Assembly: GCA_903813345.2 (NCBI GenBank)
Contig: CAIIXF020000003.1
Coordinates: forward strand, 2,510,109 to 2,570,108
Source of the DNA: Owenia fusiformis
Lineage: Eukaryota > Annelida > Polychaeta > Sabellida > Oweniidae
Direction: 5' to 3'
DNA length: 60,000 bases
A program made the translations under genes and the position numbers. The notes beneath the pieces were generated by a model. That model was not told the origin of the DNA. It ran no database searches and saw nothing but the letters and a program-made list of their open reading frames with translations. How positions within the stretch are numbered: position 1 is the first letter of the stretch; each line of letters begins with the position of its first letter. This document shows, piece by piece, positions 23,942 through 34,649 of the stretch.

Positions 23942-24076
23942 CTGGCAGCCAGTGATTGACTTTATCGACGCCAATTATGATGAATACCTCAACTCAGAGT
24001 CAAGAGTCAACAGAAAGACAAACCCCGACAGTCGAGTACATTGTTGTCTATACTTCATAGCCCCAAATGGACACGG
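23942..24076 (+). CDS. SEPT7: Septin-7 exon 4
   Basis: The acceptor is CAG at 23939-23941 and the donor GTATGT at 24077. It starts in phase 2 (completing Cys, giving NSNCWQPVID) and ends in phase 2. It encodes residues 163-207: [20 protein letters not shown], then [20 protein letters not shown] and PNGHG. This is the septin-typical helix and beta strand after switch II, including the conserved ESRVNR and CLYFIAP blocks. The last coding bases, GG, are completed by T in exon 5. Confidence 0.95.
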
Positions 24077-24611
24077 GTATGTATTGTCAATTAGAACACA
24101 CCTAAATGTACTGCTTAAATGTAATGGATTGCAAATAGGAACACACCTAAATGTCAATTTTCCATAAATTTCAATATTGAAACTTAGGTAAACAGAATTA
24201 ACCTCCTACATCTGGGTATGAAAACAGGTAATAAAGTGAAAAATTTGTAGGGCCTCAAAAAACTGGTCATTTTGGGCATAATTTAGCAATTTAGGCCTTA
24301 TTTGGCCAATCTACCAAAAAAGGCCTTAATTTCCAAAGTTTGGTTTCAGGGGCCCAAATTTTTTCAAGACTCAAAGTAGGCACTCAGGATCTGAAACCTG
24401 CTACCTGAAATGGCATTACGGACCAGTTGCAACGTTAATTTTCCTATACCTAGTAAAAAATCAACTGGTCCATATCAGAAGCAACCTAGTAATGACCAGC
24501 AGACTAGCTCTGTGGGCCTAAACAGATTTGATGTTTAGGTACGATATAGTTCACCATCTGATTTGTTGACCCTGTAAATTGGACTCCATATGAATCTATG
24601 TCTATTTTCAG

Positions 24612-24729
24612 TTTGAAACCTTTAGATGTTGAGTTCATGAAACGACTACATGATAAAGTGAATATAATCCCAATGATTGCCAAAGCAGATACTATGACAC
24701 CAGATGAATGTAGGGACTTTAAGAAAACT
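24612..24729 (+). CDS. SEPT7: Septin-7 exon 5 (G4, AKAD)
   Basis: The acceptor is TTTTCAG ending at 24611 and the donor GTAAGT at 24730. It starts in phase 2 and ends in phase 0. It encodes residues 208-247: [20 protein letters not shown], then [23 protein letters not shown] is the septin G4 guanine-specificity motif, in which Asp reads the base. Intron 4 is only 535 bp and intron 5 only 260 bp, the shortest in the gene. Confidence 0.96.
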
Positions 24730-24989
24730 GTAAGTACTTGTCTCTAAGACCTTTAGAAAACAGTAATTTCTCTAAGATGTATAGAAACTGAAAGTATTTG
24801 TTTCCATTTTTTGATTATAGACAGAGTATATCATAAATCCAAAATTGTGTCAAGACCTCAAAAATGAAAAAATGCAAGTATTGTTTAATTGAAAGAAATT
24901 GAACACCCTAGTAAAGCTAATGTATTTTCTGTAAATTGCTTTTAGTTTAGCAATCTAGTGTCACTGTAACATTGTCATTTTGCTTTCAG

Positions 24990-25082
24990 ATACTAAATGA
25001 GATAGCCCAGCACAAAATCAAGATTTATGAATTCCCCGACTGTGATGACGAAGAAGAAAATAAAGTACAGAAACGATTAAAG
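24990..25082 (+). CDS. SEPT7: Septin-7 exon 6
   Basis: The acceptor is CTTTCAG ending at 24989. The donor GTTGGA at 25083 is a weak GT site. Phase 0 at both ends. It encodes residues 248-278: [20 protein letters not shown] and [11 protein letters not shown]. The HKIKIYEFP block and the acidic DDEEEN loop match SEPT7. Confidence 0.95.
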
Positions 25083-25342
25083 GTTGGATCATGAAAATAA
25101 TGATGAAGAGTGTCAAGTTCAAAATTCATCAAGTTTATTGCCATGTCACTATTTTATCAGCAGATTATGTTACTAATAATTAAATACTGTACAAGAAATG
25201 ACTTCTGGATTTCATGGTTGTATATGAATAAGTATTCTGTAATAGGAATCTGTTTATCATTCTGTGATATATTTTGTTTGAGTAATCATCATGGTGTTAA
25301 AGATCTGACATTGTTGTAATCTGATGTTGGGATCTGACATTT
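25083..25342. other. Start of intron 6
   Basis: Ends with TTGTAATCTGATGTTGGGAT, which reappears after the family C composite near 26682. The element therefore appears to interrupt a TTGTAATCTGACATT-type array that continues at 26680-26890. Confidence 0.6.
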
Positions 25343-26678
25343 TTATGTCACCACCAAAAGTGGTGACATATTGTTATGGTCTCCGTTTTTTTTATGTCAC
25401 CACCAAAAGTGGTGACATATTGTTATGGTCTCCGTTTTTTTCCGACGGCGGTTGGAGGTTGGCGTCCGGCGTCCGGCGTCTGTAACAATTTCTTACAACT
25501 TCCTATAACTTAACAAATACTGTTCAGACTGACTTCAATTTTTTTCTAAATCATCTACATATTCTCAGAAGTTCAAATCTGACTTTAGATTTGACATTTG
25601 ACCTTCAATGACCTTCTCAAGGTCAAAAAGGTCTTTTTTCAACTTGCTTCACATTGACTAAATTTTTTTCAAAATCATCTACATGTTCTCAGAAATTCAA
25701 ATCTGACTTTAGATTTGACTTTAGATTTGACATTTGACCTTCAAATCTGACTTTAGATTTGACATTTGACCTTCAATGACCTTCTCAAGGTCAAAAAAGG
25801 TCAAAAAGGTCTGTTTTCAACTTGCTTCAAATTGACTAAATTTTTTTTTCAAAATCATCTACGTGTTCTCAGAAATTCAAATCTGACTTTAGATTTGACT
25901 TAAGATTTGACATTTGACCTTCAATGACCTTCTCAAAGTCAAAAAAGGTCAAAAAGGTCTTTTTTCAACTTGCTTCAAATTGACTAAAATTTTTTTTCAA
26001 AATCATCTACATGTTCTCAGAAATTCAAATCTGACTTTAGATTTGACATTTGACCTTCAATGATCTTCTCAATGTCAAAAAAGGTCAAAAAGGTATTTTT
26101 TCATCTTGCTTCAAATTGACTAAATTTTTTTTTCAAAATCATCTACATGTTCTCAGAAATTCAAATATGACTTTAGATTTGACTTAAGATTTGACATTTG
26201 ACCTTCAATGACCTTCTCAAGGTCAAAAAAGGTCAAAAAGGTCTTTTTTCAACTTGCTTCAAATTGACTAATTTTTTTTTTCAAAATCATCTACATGTTC
26301 TCAGAAATTCAAATCTGACTTTAGATTTGACATTTGACTTTTAATGACCTTCTAAAGGTCAAAAAAGGTCTGTTTTCAACTTGCTTCAAATTGACCAGAT
26401 TTTTTTTTCAAAATCATCTACATCTTTTCAGAAGTTCAAATTTGACTTTACAAGTTCTCAGAAGTTCAAATCTGACTTTAGATTTGACCTTTGACCTTCA
26501 ATGACCTTCTCAAGGTCAAAAAGGTCTTTTTTCAACTTGCTTCAAATTGACTAAAAAAAATTTTCAAAATCATCTACGTGTTCTCAGAAGTTCAAATCTG
26601 ACTTTAGATTTGACTTAAGATTTGACATTTGACCTTCAATGACCTAACTAGGTGGTGACATTTTGTCATGTTAATGCC
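25343..26678 (+). mobile_element. Family C composite with internal ~140-bp satellite
   Basis: The left end, TGTCACCACCAAAAGTGGTG with ACATATTGTTATGGTCTCCG, is present twice (25344 and 25396). The right end is GGTGGTGACATTTTGTCATG plus TTAATGCC at 26651-26678. Between them lie about 8 diverged copies of a 120-150-bp unit containing TTCTCAGAAATTCAAATCTG, TTTGACCTTCAATGACCTTC, runs of AAGGTC and CAACTTGCTTCAAATTGAC. This is the longest family C copy here and may represent the complete form from which the ~130-bp copies derive. Confidence 0.75.
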
Positions 26679-26890
26679 TTGTTGTAATCTGATGTTGGAA
26701 TCTGTTGTAATTTGACATAGTGATATTTTGACACTGTTCTGGTCTGACATTGTTGTAATATGACAGTGTTGCAATTTGACATTGTTGTAATTTGATGCCA
26801 TTTGATAGGACTGTTGAAATCTGATGTTGTGATCAGACAGTGTAACGTGACAATGTTGTAATCTTACAGCGTTGTAATCTGATAATTATG
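26679..26890. repeat. ~19-bp TTGTAATCTGACATT array before exon 7
   Basis: Diverged units of GTTGTAATCTGACATT type (ATTGTTGTAATATGACAGTG, TTGTTGTAATTTGATG and others) run up to about 10 nt before the exon 7 acceptor. The same unit appears on the other side of the family C insertion at 25310-25340. Confidence 0.75.
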
Positions 26891-26899
26891 TTGTTTTAG

Positions 26900-26996
26900 G
26901 ACAGAGTACCATTTGCTGTCGTTGGAAGTAATACAGTTGTAGAAAATAGTGGCAAGAAGTTCAGGGGGAGAGTCTACCCCTGGGGCGTCGTGGAAG
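26900..26996 (+). CDS. SEPT7: Septin-7 exon 7
   Basis: The acceptor is TTTTAG ending at 26899 and the donor GTAAGA at 26997. It starts in phase 0 and ends in phase 1. It encodes residues 279-310: [20 protein letters not shown], then [18 protein letters not shown] lies at the septin G5-like position, and GR.YPWG begins the septin-unique element that forms the NC/G filament contacts. Confidence 0.95.
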
Positions 26997-26999
26997 GTA

Positions 27000-27820
27000 A
27001 GAATATCTCACAGGCTACGACATCAGCTATTGTTCATAAGCAGGATTTCTTACAAGAAAGTTGATGATGTAAAGATTGGCATCAGGTGCATCCCGACATA
27101 GTTAGGAATCTTATGCCATTTCTATATTTAAGGATGCAGTACCAGGTCAGCGTATAAAAAGTTCCAGACATTAGATTTTGCTCATATTTTTTACAATGTA
27201 TCACTATGATGTTATCATCATCCAAGTGCAATATGAAGAGGATTGACCGTTTGGTAATTACAAAATAAAAAAATTATTTTACCCACCCAAAATGAATCTT
27301 TTTACTTTTTTGAGTTTTCAATAGAGCTGGCACCTTTCGAACCCTGGTTTTCGTATCCACTAATTGCGACTCAAGAACAAGTTTTCCCATAAAAGTGAAA
27401 GGGATAAAATATGCTTGATAAAATGTTTGCAATTTAATTCTTTTCTGGAAACACCATTATCGAAATAAACTATAATTTTTGAATAAGACTAAATGCGAAA
27501 ATGACGTTCTTGGGAGCTAGCTTTCTCAAACCGGAAGTCAAACCTGCGCAAACAGACGTGAAAACCGACCCGGTACTGCATATGCATCCTTAAAGGATGA
27601 CTGTGTAATTTCACAAAAAATAAAGATGACATTATAAACTAGGTGTCTATGGATTCTACTCTTTGCACTGACTGTATTGTAATTTTGAAAAAATTGCTTT
27701 GACACTCTAATTGGCTATTTTACTATACGTAATTTCATTTTTTATAAAAATTCATATTGTTTTGAAGTTCAGTATCTTGATTGTATACACAGTCAGGGAG
27801 ATATGCCGATTACTCAATTA
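27000..27820. other. Intron 7, no gene; diverged copy of exon 8 acceptor region
   Basis: Mostly unremarkable AT-rich sequence. Near 27727-27785 there is a diverged relative of the sequence before exon 8 (GTAATTTCATTTTTTATAAA, ATTGTTTTGAAGTTCAGTAT), described in the findings. Confidence 0.5.
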
Positions 27821-27821
27821 G

Positions 27822-27900
27822 TACAAAATTAGTACTAAATTAGCACTCTGGCAAAAGCGCTTATGAGCACTCATGCCACAAGTGCTAATTTAGTTCTAAT
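27822..27900. other. Imperfect hairpin
   Basis: AGTACTAAATTAGCACT is mirrored by AGTGCTAATTTAGTTCT, with GAGCACTCATG near the loop. A related phrase follows at 27950-27995 (TATGAGTACCAATTTAGCGC). It looks like a short foldback element. Confidence 0.6.
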
Positions 27901-28005
27901 TCATGATATGTGTACTCAACTAGTGCTGAAAAATCTATTTTATTAGTATCATTTTATCACTCATGATATGAGTACCAATTTAGCGCTAAAAAATTGTATA
28001 TATAT

Positions 28006-28043
28006 AAATTGTAATCGTATAAAGACTTTATGGACACCCTGTA
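28006..28043 (-). mobile_element. Micro-MITE family G, partial
   Basis: Its complement reads TACAGGGTGTCCATAAAGTC and TTTATACGATTACAATTT, closely matching the left part of the 69-bp element at 49972-50040. Only one end is kept. Confidence 0.6.
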
Positions 28044-28306
28044 TTTTACTATACATATAATTAATTCGTTATTTGCTATTTTAATTGCATCGTTCACATT
28101 GTTTTTCAGCTGAGTATCTCTTTGCATTCAGCAAAAACACCCTGTATATACATATAATATGTAATTCCATATTTTAATCTCATCATTCACATTGTTTTTC
28201 AGCATTGGTTTCCAATATCTTGACAGTATAATTGAATAGAAAATGAGATAGATGACATTATACCAAATATGTAATTCCATATTTTAACAAGTATTTTTTC
28301 TTACAG

Positions 28307-28358
28307 TTGAGAATCTTGAACACAATGATTTCATTGCCTTGCGGAACATGCTCATAAG
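28307..28358 (+). CDS. SEPT7: Septin-7 exon 8 (52 nt)
   Basis: The acceptor is CTTACAG ending at 28306 and the donor GTGAGT at 28359. It encodes residues 311-328, VENLEHNDFIALRNMLI, with Val and Arg split across the junctions. VE...H.DF..LRNMLIR is the core of the septin-unique element. It is the shortest internal exon; skipping it would shift the frame. Confidence 0.95.
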
Positions 28359-28373
28359 GTGAGTTGATTCTAC

Positions 28374-28735
28374 AACCCCCTAAAAAGTTTGTTTCAAAAT
28401 ATTTACACTACCTTAGCCTCAAAAACTTATATAAATGTACATTGTATACTCAATACCTCAATATGTTTCAGTTTGTTTTTTATGTACACCCAAAAAGTTT
28501 GTTTCTATACGATGTACATCCCCTCTCAAAAAGTTTGTTTCTATACGATGTGCATCTCTCTCAAAAAGTTTGTTTCTATACGAAATACACCCACTCTCAA
28601 AAAGTTTGTTTCTATATGACGTACACCCCCTCTCAAAAACTTTGTTTCTATACGATGTACACCCCCTCTCAAAAAGTTTGTTTCTATTATATATTATATG
28701 TACACCCCATCTCAAAGAGTGTTTCTATATATTTC
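28374..28735. repeat. ~36-bp AAAAAGTTTGTTTC array after exon 8
   Basis: About 7 units of CTCAAAAAGTTTGTTTCTAT plus ACGATGTACACCCCCT. The first, degenerate unit is at 28375, only about 16 nt beyond the donor. Overlapping repetitive open frames on both strands (up to 139 codons) come from the array and do not resemble a gene. Confidence 0.9.
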
Positions 28736-29067
28736 TACACTCCTCTCCGGTCCCACTTTTTTTATTTAATCTGCCATCAATAACCATATTTGTTCACTCA
28801 GCTCTGTAGAGCACAGTGAAGACCAATCATGCAAAGATGATTGAATACCACGAAATATAAACGAACACCTGCCATCTCCTTTTTGGCAGCCAAGTAGTGT
28901 TCAGGTTAGATACCTAAGTGGAACAATTTTTGGCAAAACGGAGGGTGTTCCCCTTACTCAGGCTCTACTGTATATATATAAAGAGTAAGTGAAAGTGTAT
29001 ATAGAGTAAGTAAAAACTGAGTAAAAAAGTTGCTGTCAATCAAATAAAACTTGTGTTTTTGTTACAG
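28736..29067. other. End of intron 8
   Basis: Contains GGGTGTTCCCCTTACTCAGG followed by CTCTACTGTA near 28945-28975, whose complement TACAGTAGAGCCTGAG resembles a pogo-type terminal repeat. Short AGAGTAAGT repeats precede the exon 9 acceptor. Confidence 0.4.
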
Positions 29068-29175
29068 GACTCACATGCAAGACTTGAAGGACGTCACCAA
29101 TAATGTTCACTATGAAAACTTCAGATATAACAAATTAGCCTCAGTCAGCGGCAAACAGAAAAACTCTTCCGGAAA
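29068..29175 (+). CDS. SEPT7: Septin-7 exon 9
   Basis: The acceptor is TTACAG ending at 29067 and the donor GTAAGT at 29176. It starts in phase 2 and ends in phase 2. It encodes residues 328-363: [20 protein letters not shown], then [24 protein letters not shown]...HYE.FR closes the septin-unique element. The rest is the linker to the coiled coil. The donor bases would read as a TAA stop if the intron were retained. Confidence 0.95.
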
Positions 29176-29654
29176 GTAAGTCAAGTTTTTTATAAACCCT
29201 GCTATATTTTGTAATGTTTTTATCGCACTCCGAGAAAGCTAAATCTTGTTATCAAAATTCCAGGAAAATTGCTTATTTGTTCAACTTTTACAAAGTTTTA
29301 CAAATGCAGGTGCAGACTTGTCCCAAGATTTGATTCGATTTTTGGGCATGCTGGGTAAATTTTGCTCCTAGACGTGCGATATTTATCACTGTATGTCTCG
29401 CTTTTTATTTTGTTTTTTTTGACTGACAGAGTTGGTGAATATAATAAAGGTGTCACTGTAAGAGAAAATACTTCAATGTTCAATGTTAATTGCTATGCAT
29501 GGGGCACTGCAGGAAACAATTTCATCATATAAAAATGTGATAGTAACGCTTTTGAATTTTCTCATATCATGTACTATGAAATATTATTTTGCCAAAATAC
29601 ACAGCAAACCAAGGCGAATGACAATTAACTTTCTGAATTTAAGTTTCTCTTACT

Positions 29655-29778
29655 GATGTCATATTGTTATAGTCTCCAACTTTTTTGTGGACCGTTCAGC
29701 ATTTTGCGCCTGGTGAATGGCGTTTGAAACAAATATAACAAATGGCAGGTTGTGACATTTTGCAAGTTTAATGCCTTC
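29655..29778 (+). mobile_element. Repeat family C, copy 3
   Basis: Carries GATGTCATATTGTTATAGTC, the CTCCAACTTTTTTGTGG block, AACAAATGGCAGGTTGTGAC and an AATGCCTTC tail. Confidence 0.7.
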
Positions 29779-29981
29779 TTCTTACAAATGTTTATAGAAA
29801 GACTTGCATAAGTACAATATTTATTACTTTGCATGGGGCATTACAGATTATAATAAATGATATTAAAAAGTTGTAATGACAATTATTGAGGTTCATATCT
29901 TGTACAAGAAAATCTTGTCTCGTAAGAATACATAACAAAGCAGTAGTTCTGTGTTTCATAAGCAATGGGTTAGCATGTATC

Positions 29982-30230
29982 CATCCTCTTAAGCAGGTAT
30001 CCAGAATCCGTACCTCCTTCTTCCCCCTGCTATATTCAATTTGGAAGTGCATGATTAAACTGAATCACGTGATCTAATTATAGGCAATGACTTATACATG
30101 ATTTCTGTCGCAGTGTTGCGACAGCCAATCAGATTGCGAGTTCTTAATCTGGGAAATGCTAACTGCTTATCGTAGGGGGTAAAAAGAAAGAATATATTCT
30201 GGATTTTGAAGCCCTGTGATCAGAGGATCG
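29982..30230 (-). mobile_element. MITE family D, copy 2
   Basis: The ends are CATCCTC and GAGGATCG. The reverse complement aligns over its length with 18485-18663. The palindromic core CTGTCGCAGTGTTGCGACAG is present, followed by CCAATCAGATTGCGAGTTC. About 249 bp. A short minus-strand frame is incidental. Confidence 0.82.
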
Positions 30231-31140
30231 CATGTGTCACTCCCCACAGTTTTCCTCGAGTTATAATCCTGAATTTTGCAAACGAAATTAGTGAATTCTG
30301 CGAGGGAAAAATGCCAATTCTGGGGGATTTCTCAGTGTTTTTATTGAAAATTAAGACATGGATAATGTTATAGACTAAGAGTTAATAACCCACCATCAAA
30401 CTTTTGAGAAATGAAAGAACCAGATTTACAAGCGTTTTCATTTCAAAATTCAGTTTTAAATCAACACATAATCCTATGGTGGTGCATGCCTTACCTTCTC
30501 CTCAATGAACATTTAATTGGAAAATGTATTGTACGCTGGAGAGATATCCGAAAAAACATTGACAATTTCTGATTTGTAGTTTGTATTCTCTTTGCACATA
30601 TCAGCGTTAATCAAATTTTGAGATGCTTTTTGATTGGTCAATCAACTTGAATTCACGTGCTTTCACTCATGCCGAGCGATAGCTCTTTTAAGAATTATTC
30701 CATGTTTTACATTATCATTATTGCCACCTTGCCAGGCCTGTTCTCGGAGTATAAGTTCTAGTTTAGAAGGCATTTATTCCACTATATTGACCTGGGCAAT
30801 TTGTTACGTCATAGTGGCGGGCCAATAAGGCATTAACGCCCGGCAGTTTTCCCCGTGAAATTAGATATCGTTCAGTGCGTAAGATTTTCTTGTTATTTCA
30901 GCCCTAGGCATTGACGGTGGTAATAATACTAATAACGTCATTTCTGCGGGCAATATAGTGAAATAAGGAATGACGTTATTGTACTATTATATTGAACTTC
31001 ATACGTTTCTGCTACCGATAATCAGTTCAATACAATTATGTATCAAAAAGACTTACATAAGTCCAATTTTTATTGCTATGCATGGGCCACAACAGGAAAC
31101 AATTATAGATAAAAAAAAACATATGCCAATATTACTCATC
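30231..31140. other. Intron 9 sequence with a foldback
   Basis: A degenerate foldback pairs ACTAATAACGTCATT (about 30929) with AATGACGTTATTGTACT (about 30969). No gene is seen. Confidence 0.5.
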
Positions 31141-31149
31141 AAAATTCTC

Positions 31150-31255
31150 AAATGTTGTTCTGTACAATATACTATTGTTGTTCTGTACAATACACTATTG
31201 TGTTTCTGTACAATACACTATTGTTGTTCTGTACAATACACTATCGTTATATGTT
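31150..31255. repeat. ~25-bp tandem repeat, 4 copies
   Basis: TTGTTCTGTACAATACACTA recurs four times with small changes. The 137-codon frame across it is not supported as a gene. Confidence 0.85.
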
Positions 31256-31301
31256 TCAATGCAGAACAAACCAACTCTAAGTTTCATAATCGAGGCCTGT
31301 T

Positions 31302-31432
31302 TTGTATGTCACCACGAAAAAATGGTGATATATTGTTATGGTTTCTGTTTTTTGTGATGACGGTTGCCAATCGGTGTCTATAACAATATTTTGAGCAACT
31401 AGGTGGTGACATTTTGTCATGTTCATGCCTCA
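31302..31432 (+). mobile_element. Repeat family C, copy 4
   Basis: Starts TATGTCACCACGAAAAAATG and ends AACTAGGTGGTGACATTTTG with a TCATGTTCATGCCTC tail. Same end pair as the composite at 25343-26678. Confidence 0.75.
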
Positions 31433-31981
31433 TTTGAAAGATTGCGAAAGGATAAAGGTTATACTATGTTATGTGTAATATGTACACAGAATTGAGTTGA
31501 ATTTTTTTAAAAGGCAGGTGTATAAAAAAGCCTAGCTTAGGGGATTTCCTGTTTAGCGTGAACAGATTTATTAGGCAGATATATTTTTAATGAGCCTGTC
31601 TTAGATTTTTGTACATAACTAAATTACAAAATTATATTCTAGCCGGCCCAATTAAATAATTCTTATGAATGAAGCAATAATGATAAAATTGTTAATTGAA
31701 TATTCAATATAATTTCCTCGCTTATAATTAAGTAAGATATTATGGCCTATCTCGGCAAGACGATTAAATTTCCAGATGCAATGCCGAAAGATGATTTGCC
31801 GCAACCCTGTCTATTCATTGTATATTTGTTTGAATTTATGAAATCCAATTGATTAAAAAATCATATGTTCAGAAATGATTCTTATTATATTAATCAAGCA
31901 GTAGTGGTAAATTGAAAAATATAAAAATAATTATTTTCTGGCAAATATTATGCAGTACCATATTATGAACTCTAGGCCTAT

Positions 31982-32690
31982 TAGTATGTGAGGTAGCACC
32001 GAAAAATGTACCGGTGTCTGAACAAATTGAAATTACTTGTTTCCTATGTATTTTTATGTGATACTTCAGAAAATTTATGTCTGACGCGCCGTATCCGGGG
32101 CGAAAGTGGTCAAAATGGGGTTTTTGACCCTAAAAAGGAAAATTACAGGGGGGTACATTATCATCATTGAATAATTAATTCAGTTGATCTTCAATCATTA
32201 TAATAATTTTATTGAGAGTTGATGAGATCATTCTGAGGTAGTATGTAAAGTTTCAATGGTCTGACACTCATGGTTGTCATGGAAACCACAATTTTTGATG
32301 AGAAGATCCATAATTTTTGTAAAATCTGTACCTTCACCTAATATAGAATGTGGATTATTTTTCAAATCAACAGATATCAAAACATTTTAGCATTCTCAAA
32401 ATTACCAGGGGAGTTCAAACATTTATTCAAATATAAAGGATATTGCAATTAACATAACTGGTAAGTGTCAAAGACCATACAATTACATTAGGGATCAAAA
32501 GTGGGCGTTGCCCTTATAGTAGTAGATGATTGCCAATCTCTATAAATACAGAATTTTAGTTGACTTTTGAGATACATTTATAATGATGTTCTTTGGTTAT
32601 ACTTCATATCAAGCATTTTTGCTAAATAATGTACATCTAAGTGTTATACTTATTGCATGGGGGGAGGGGGTAGATGGGGGGGGGGTAACA
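31982..32690 (+). repeat. Left terminal inverted repeat
   Basis: Pairs with 38265-38973 in reverse complement. The outer ~160 bp is almost identical (for example GACGCGCCGTATCCGGGGCG). The inner part, through GATCAAAAGTGGGCG and a G-run near 32660, carries scattered differences. Confidence 0.88.
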
Positions 32691-33480
32691 GAATTGAAAG
32701 AGGGTAGAGCTAATCACCCTTAAGTACAAATCTCATCTCCATAGTTCTGAATTTCATGGGTTACATCGTCCGGGTCTTCTTCACATTCATCTCAATATAT
32801 AGGATATTATAATTCTGCATGATTGGTAAGTATAAAGACCATAGAATTACCCAATTGATCAAAAGTGGGCGTCGCCCTTATCAAAGTCAATGATTCATTC
32901 TCTATAAATACAGTCTAACTTGACTTTTGAGATACATTTTCATTACAACTTCTTTGATTATACTTAATATCAAGCATTTCTGGTAAGTAATGCACATCTA
33001 ATTGTAATAGTTCTTGCCTGGGGGAGATTGGGGGAGAGTAGTAACAGAATTGGGAAAGGGCAGAGGTAATCAGCCTTAAGTATAAATCTCATCTGCATAG
33101 TTCTGGATTTCATGGGGTACATCGTCTGGGTCTTCTTCATATTCATCTCAATATATGGGATATGACAATTTACATGATTTGTCAAACACCATACAATTAC
33201 ATATTAATAAATGATCAAAAGGGGGGTGTCATCCTAACAATAGTAGATGATTGGTTCTTTGTATAAATACAAAATTGAACTTGACTTTGAGATACATTCA
33301 TAGTTATACTGAACTGCTGTTATTTTAATTTATGTCAAGCATTTCTGGTAAATACATCTGTGTAAGTATTATAGTTTTTACATTGGGGCGGGGAGGAGAG
33401 GTGAGTCGTAACAGAATTAGAATGTGTAGATCTAATCTGCCTTAAGTATAAATCTCATCTTCTTAATTCTGGATTGCATA
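32440..33480 (+). repeat. ~360-bp subrepeats in left arm, 3 copies
   Basis: The block GGTAAGT.T.AAAGACCATA, then GATCAAAAG.GGGCGT, TTGACTTTTGAGATACATT, ATCAAGCATTTCTGGTAA and TAACAGAATT recurs near 32460, 32826 and 33178. The first copy belongs to the terminal repeat. Three inverted copies lie on the right side (34650-34910, about 37850-38140 and 38150-38500). Confidence 0.8.
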
Positions 33481-34328
33481 GAGTACATCTTCTGGGGTTT
33501 TCTGATTCCTCTCCTGGTGTTGCTATATCACCAATCTCTTATCTGAGAATATCAGTCAATACCCATTATAAAGATGGAGTCATCTAGTTTCCATTCAAGT
33601 CCATCTGGTGGTTCAATATGAGGATTTGCAATATGGGCCATACAGACAATAAGTGCTTTTTATGGATGAGATGGTTACAACAATCAGGCGGTCCTTCATA
33701 AGACAAACTTAGGAATATTATCTAGAGATGAGATGAGTGTGACACCCATTATGACCTTGGAAAGGCACAAATATCAAGTACAGAAAAAGACATAGAGTTT
33801 CTTGATCCATTTACCATTGAGGATGAAGGTCATCTCTACGGTCTATCATAAGGAAAATCTGTGCCAAATGATGTCGCTGTCATCTAATTTTAGTCAAAAG
33901 GAAAATTTGCGATTAGTTGAAAAAAAGAGTTCACGATATAATAAAACATATGAAATTGAAAACTACAGCAGCAAACTACAGCAGCAACAGTGACAGTAAA
34001 AAAGTACTCAGAACAAGCTTATAAGATGGTTCAAATTCATTCTGATTCTGAATGAAACATCTTTGAACAGCTTCGATCTTGCTTAGGAACATAAAATTAG
34101 CCTAGAATGTCTCCTGCAGTTCCTATTGAGCCCTGTGCCTTGGGCTCTAGGTACACTGACTGGACTTCTTGCAAGAACAGAGAAACCCATTCCTATGCAT
34201 GAATAGGAAGATTCTACAATTGCAGATTGATTAGTTTTTGTATGTGATAATTACATCAAAAATTCTATAAAGGAACCTGAAAGAGGGGAGGGACACCTTG
34301 CCCTATTTAAGGTTGAAAAACAAAAGTC

Positions 34329-34646
34329 CCTAAAGATTGGAATGAGTTCTTGTATGATGATGAAAACAAGAAGAAAAATACAGCAAAGTGTGCTGCTGGA
34401 TACTTGAGTTGGAAACAAATGAAGACTGATGTCAGTGGTATTTCCTCCAATATAGACCCTGACATATATGCAGCCTTCCTAGCACTTTATACATTCACAG
34501 ATGAAGTGTCATGCAGAAAGGGCAATAGCAAGAGCACCTTTTTAAAAGGCAAAAGTGGGGCGCCATATAGACACATTCAACTGAATGATTCTCAAGTCTG
34601 CAAGTGTAGTGGTATATTCTTCCATATGAAAATGATCAGACTATGA
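34329..34646 (+). pseudogene. Remnant of transposon-encoded protein
   Basis: The frame opens with VPKDWNEFLYDDENKK, resembling the (V/I)P..W..FL....NK motif common in uncharacterised invertebrate transposon proteins. Further on, FLALYTFTDEVSCRKGNSKS resembles the AL(T/H)GCDT.S.F.GKGK signature of the same proteins, which has a FEN1/PIN-nuclease-like look. The segment that usually separates the two motifs seems to be missing, and there is no proper start, so this is a broken internal-deletion remnant. Assignment is by remembered motif similarity only. 33480-34328 shows no intact frame. Confidence 0.45.
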
Positions 34647-34649
34647 TAT

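Noticed and set aside
28364-28809. 124-139-codon frames with repeated KSLFLYDVHP/QKVCFY
   Set aside because: They lie in the ~36-bp intronic array, exist in several frames and on both strands, and have no domain.
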